Part shown: one piece after another, positions 5,966 to 6,227 of the stretch | Layout of the letters: the number at the start of each line of letters is the position of its first letter | Position numbering within the stretch: position 1 is the stretch's first letter | Assembly: GCA_045107045.1 (NCBI GenBank) | Contig: JBGCFR010000004.1 | Location: 1 to 6,227, forward strand | Source of the DNA: Putridiphycobacter sp045107045 | GTDB lineage: Bacteria; Bacteroidota; Bacteroidia; Flavobacteriales_D; Crocinitomicaceae | Reading direction: 5' to 3' | Length of the DNA: 6,227 nucleotides | Program-made: the position numbers and the translations under genes | Notes under the pieces: model-generated | What the model was told of the DNA's origin: nothing | Seen by the model: only the letters and a program-made list of their open reading frames with translations | Databases searched by the model: none

Positions 5966-6098
5966 GCACACAACAACGTGTATAAAAAATAGCGAGATAT
6001 GTGCAAGCTAAATGGTTTGCACTTTTTTATTTATATTAGTTCATCAGAAAGTTAGTAATAATTAAATTCGCTACTTTTCATACACTAACACGTTAGCT
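5966..6098 (+). repeat. attC-like inverted repeat D (133 bp)
   Basis: The repeat begins 15 bases after the hydrolase stop with GCACACAACAACG, the same 13 bases that open repeat C. The 17-base inner stem TGTATAAAAAATAGCGA (5979-5995) agrees at 15 of 17 positions with the reverse complement of the right arm (6068-6084); both differences are A/G and wobble on the bottom strand only. The right outer box is GTTAGCT (6092-6098), one base off GTTRRRY, and pairs poorly with the left box ACACAAC (5968-5974). That mismatch is what one expects if the last six bases came in with the next cassette. The centre holds a separate terminator-like hairpin. The site ends 19 bases before the next start codon. Confidence 0.75.
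6001..6028 (+). terminator. Intrinsic-terminator-like hairpin inside repeat D
   Basis: GTGCAAGC (6001-6008) can pair with GGTTTGCAC (6014-6022) to give an eight-base stem with one G-T pair and a six-base loop, followed at once by TTTTTT and then ATTT. This is the layout of a rho-independent terminator reading on the + strand, placed 50 bases after the hydrolase stop. The stem is only moderately stable, so efficiency is uncertain. Confidence 0.45.
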
Positions 6099-6117
6099 AC
6101 AATAAAATAAAACGAAA

Positions 6118-6227
6118 ATGAAATACAAAATTTTGATTCTACTTGTTTCTTTAAGTATTCTTGGTTGTAATAGCAATAAACCAAATATTCCTAAGGTTGA
6201 TTTAAAACCTCAATTAATAGTAGAAGA
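6118..6227 (+). CDS. Lipoprotein, N-terminal part (3' end outside window)
   Basis: An ATG at 6118 opens a frame that runs off the window after 36 full codons. It begins with Lys2 and Lys4, a hydrophobic core, and the lipobox I14-L15-G16-C17, a clear lipoprotein signal, then a polar stretch 'NSNKPNIPKVDLKP'. Too little is visible to name a family. The start lies 19 bases after repeat D, the same spacing seen after repeats A and B, so it is the first gene of the next cassette-like unit. It is short within the window but the signal peptide makes it convincing. Confidence 0.75.
   Translation, partial: MKYKILILLVSLSILGCNSNKPNIPKVDLKPQLIVE

Noticed and set aside
5794..6006. Minus-strand open frame over the hydrolase 3' end
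   Set aside because: It is antisense to the conserved HTGG region and runs into repeat D.
1992..6098. CRISPR array
   Set aside because: The repeats are few, over 70 bp, imperfect and separated by genes, not by short uniform spacers.

Overview
The window is AT-rich and looks like Bacteroidota DNA, probably a flavobacterium or a cytophaga-like relative. The protein families point there: lipoproteins with short Bacteroidota-type lipoboxes, an OmpA domain with the 'GTHTDSR' style motif, an XRE protein with a DUF4870-like membrane tail, a DUF4440-plus-serine-hydrolase protein and a Crp/Fnr-like regulator. Strong Shine-Dalgarno sequences are also absent. All ten genes I can support lie on the + strand.

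Left block (1-1971): the C-terminal end of a Crp/Fnr-type regulator, a YdcZ-type small membrane transporter, a GNAT acetyltransferase overlapping it by 4 bases (ATGA), and a lipoprotein with an antibiotic-biosynthesis-monooxygenase (ABM) fold. I see no repeat between these genes; they look like an ordinary operon-like run or one long unit.

Right block (1992-6227): a different architecture. Four imperfect inverted repeats (1992-2127, 3013-3084, 3618-3751, 5966-6098) alternate with compact one- or two-gene units. Each repeat starts 5-20 bases after a stop codon and ends about 20-45 bases before the next start codon. The units are (i) an unknown lipoprotein plus a free-standing OmpA peptidoglycan-binding domain, (ii) a membrane-anchored rhodanese, (iii) an XRE regulator with a membrane tail plus an exported NTF2-like/serine hydrolase, and (iv) the start of another lipoprotein.

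The repeats have the anatomy of integron attC sites: outer boxes ending in AAC and beginning with GTT, an unpaired spacer, a longer inner stem and a variable centre. All seven mismatches in the inner stems are of the type that becomes a G-T wobble only on the bottom strand, so the bottom strand folds better, as expected for attC. The best reading is a sedentary gene-cassette array in a Bacteroidota genome, carrying mostly envelope proteins. No integrase and no attI is visible here, so the recombinase is unknown and the integron assignment is inference.

The cassette genes have almost no room for private promoters, except the hydrolase, which has 107 bases in front of it. Transcription probably reads through from upstream or starts within a repeat. 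One repeat (5966-6098) contains an intrinsic-terminator-like hairpin.
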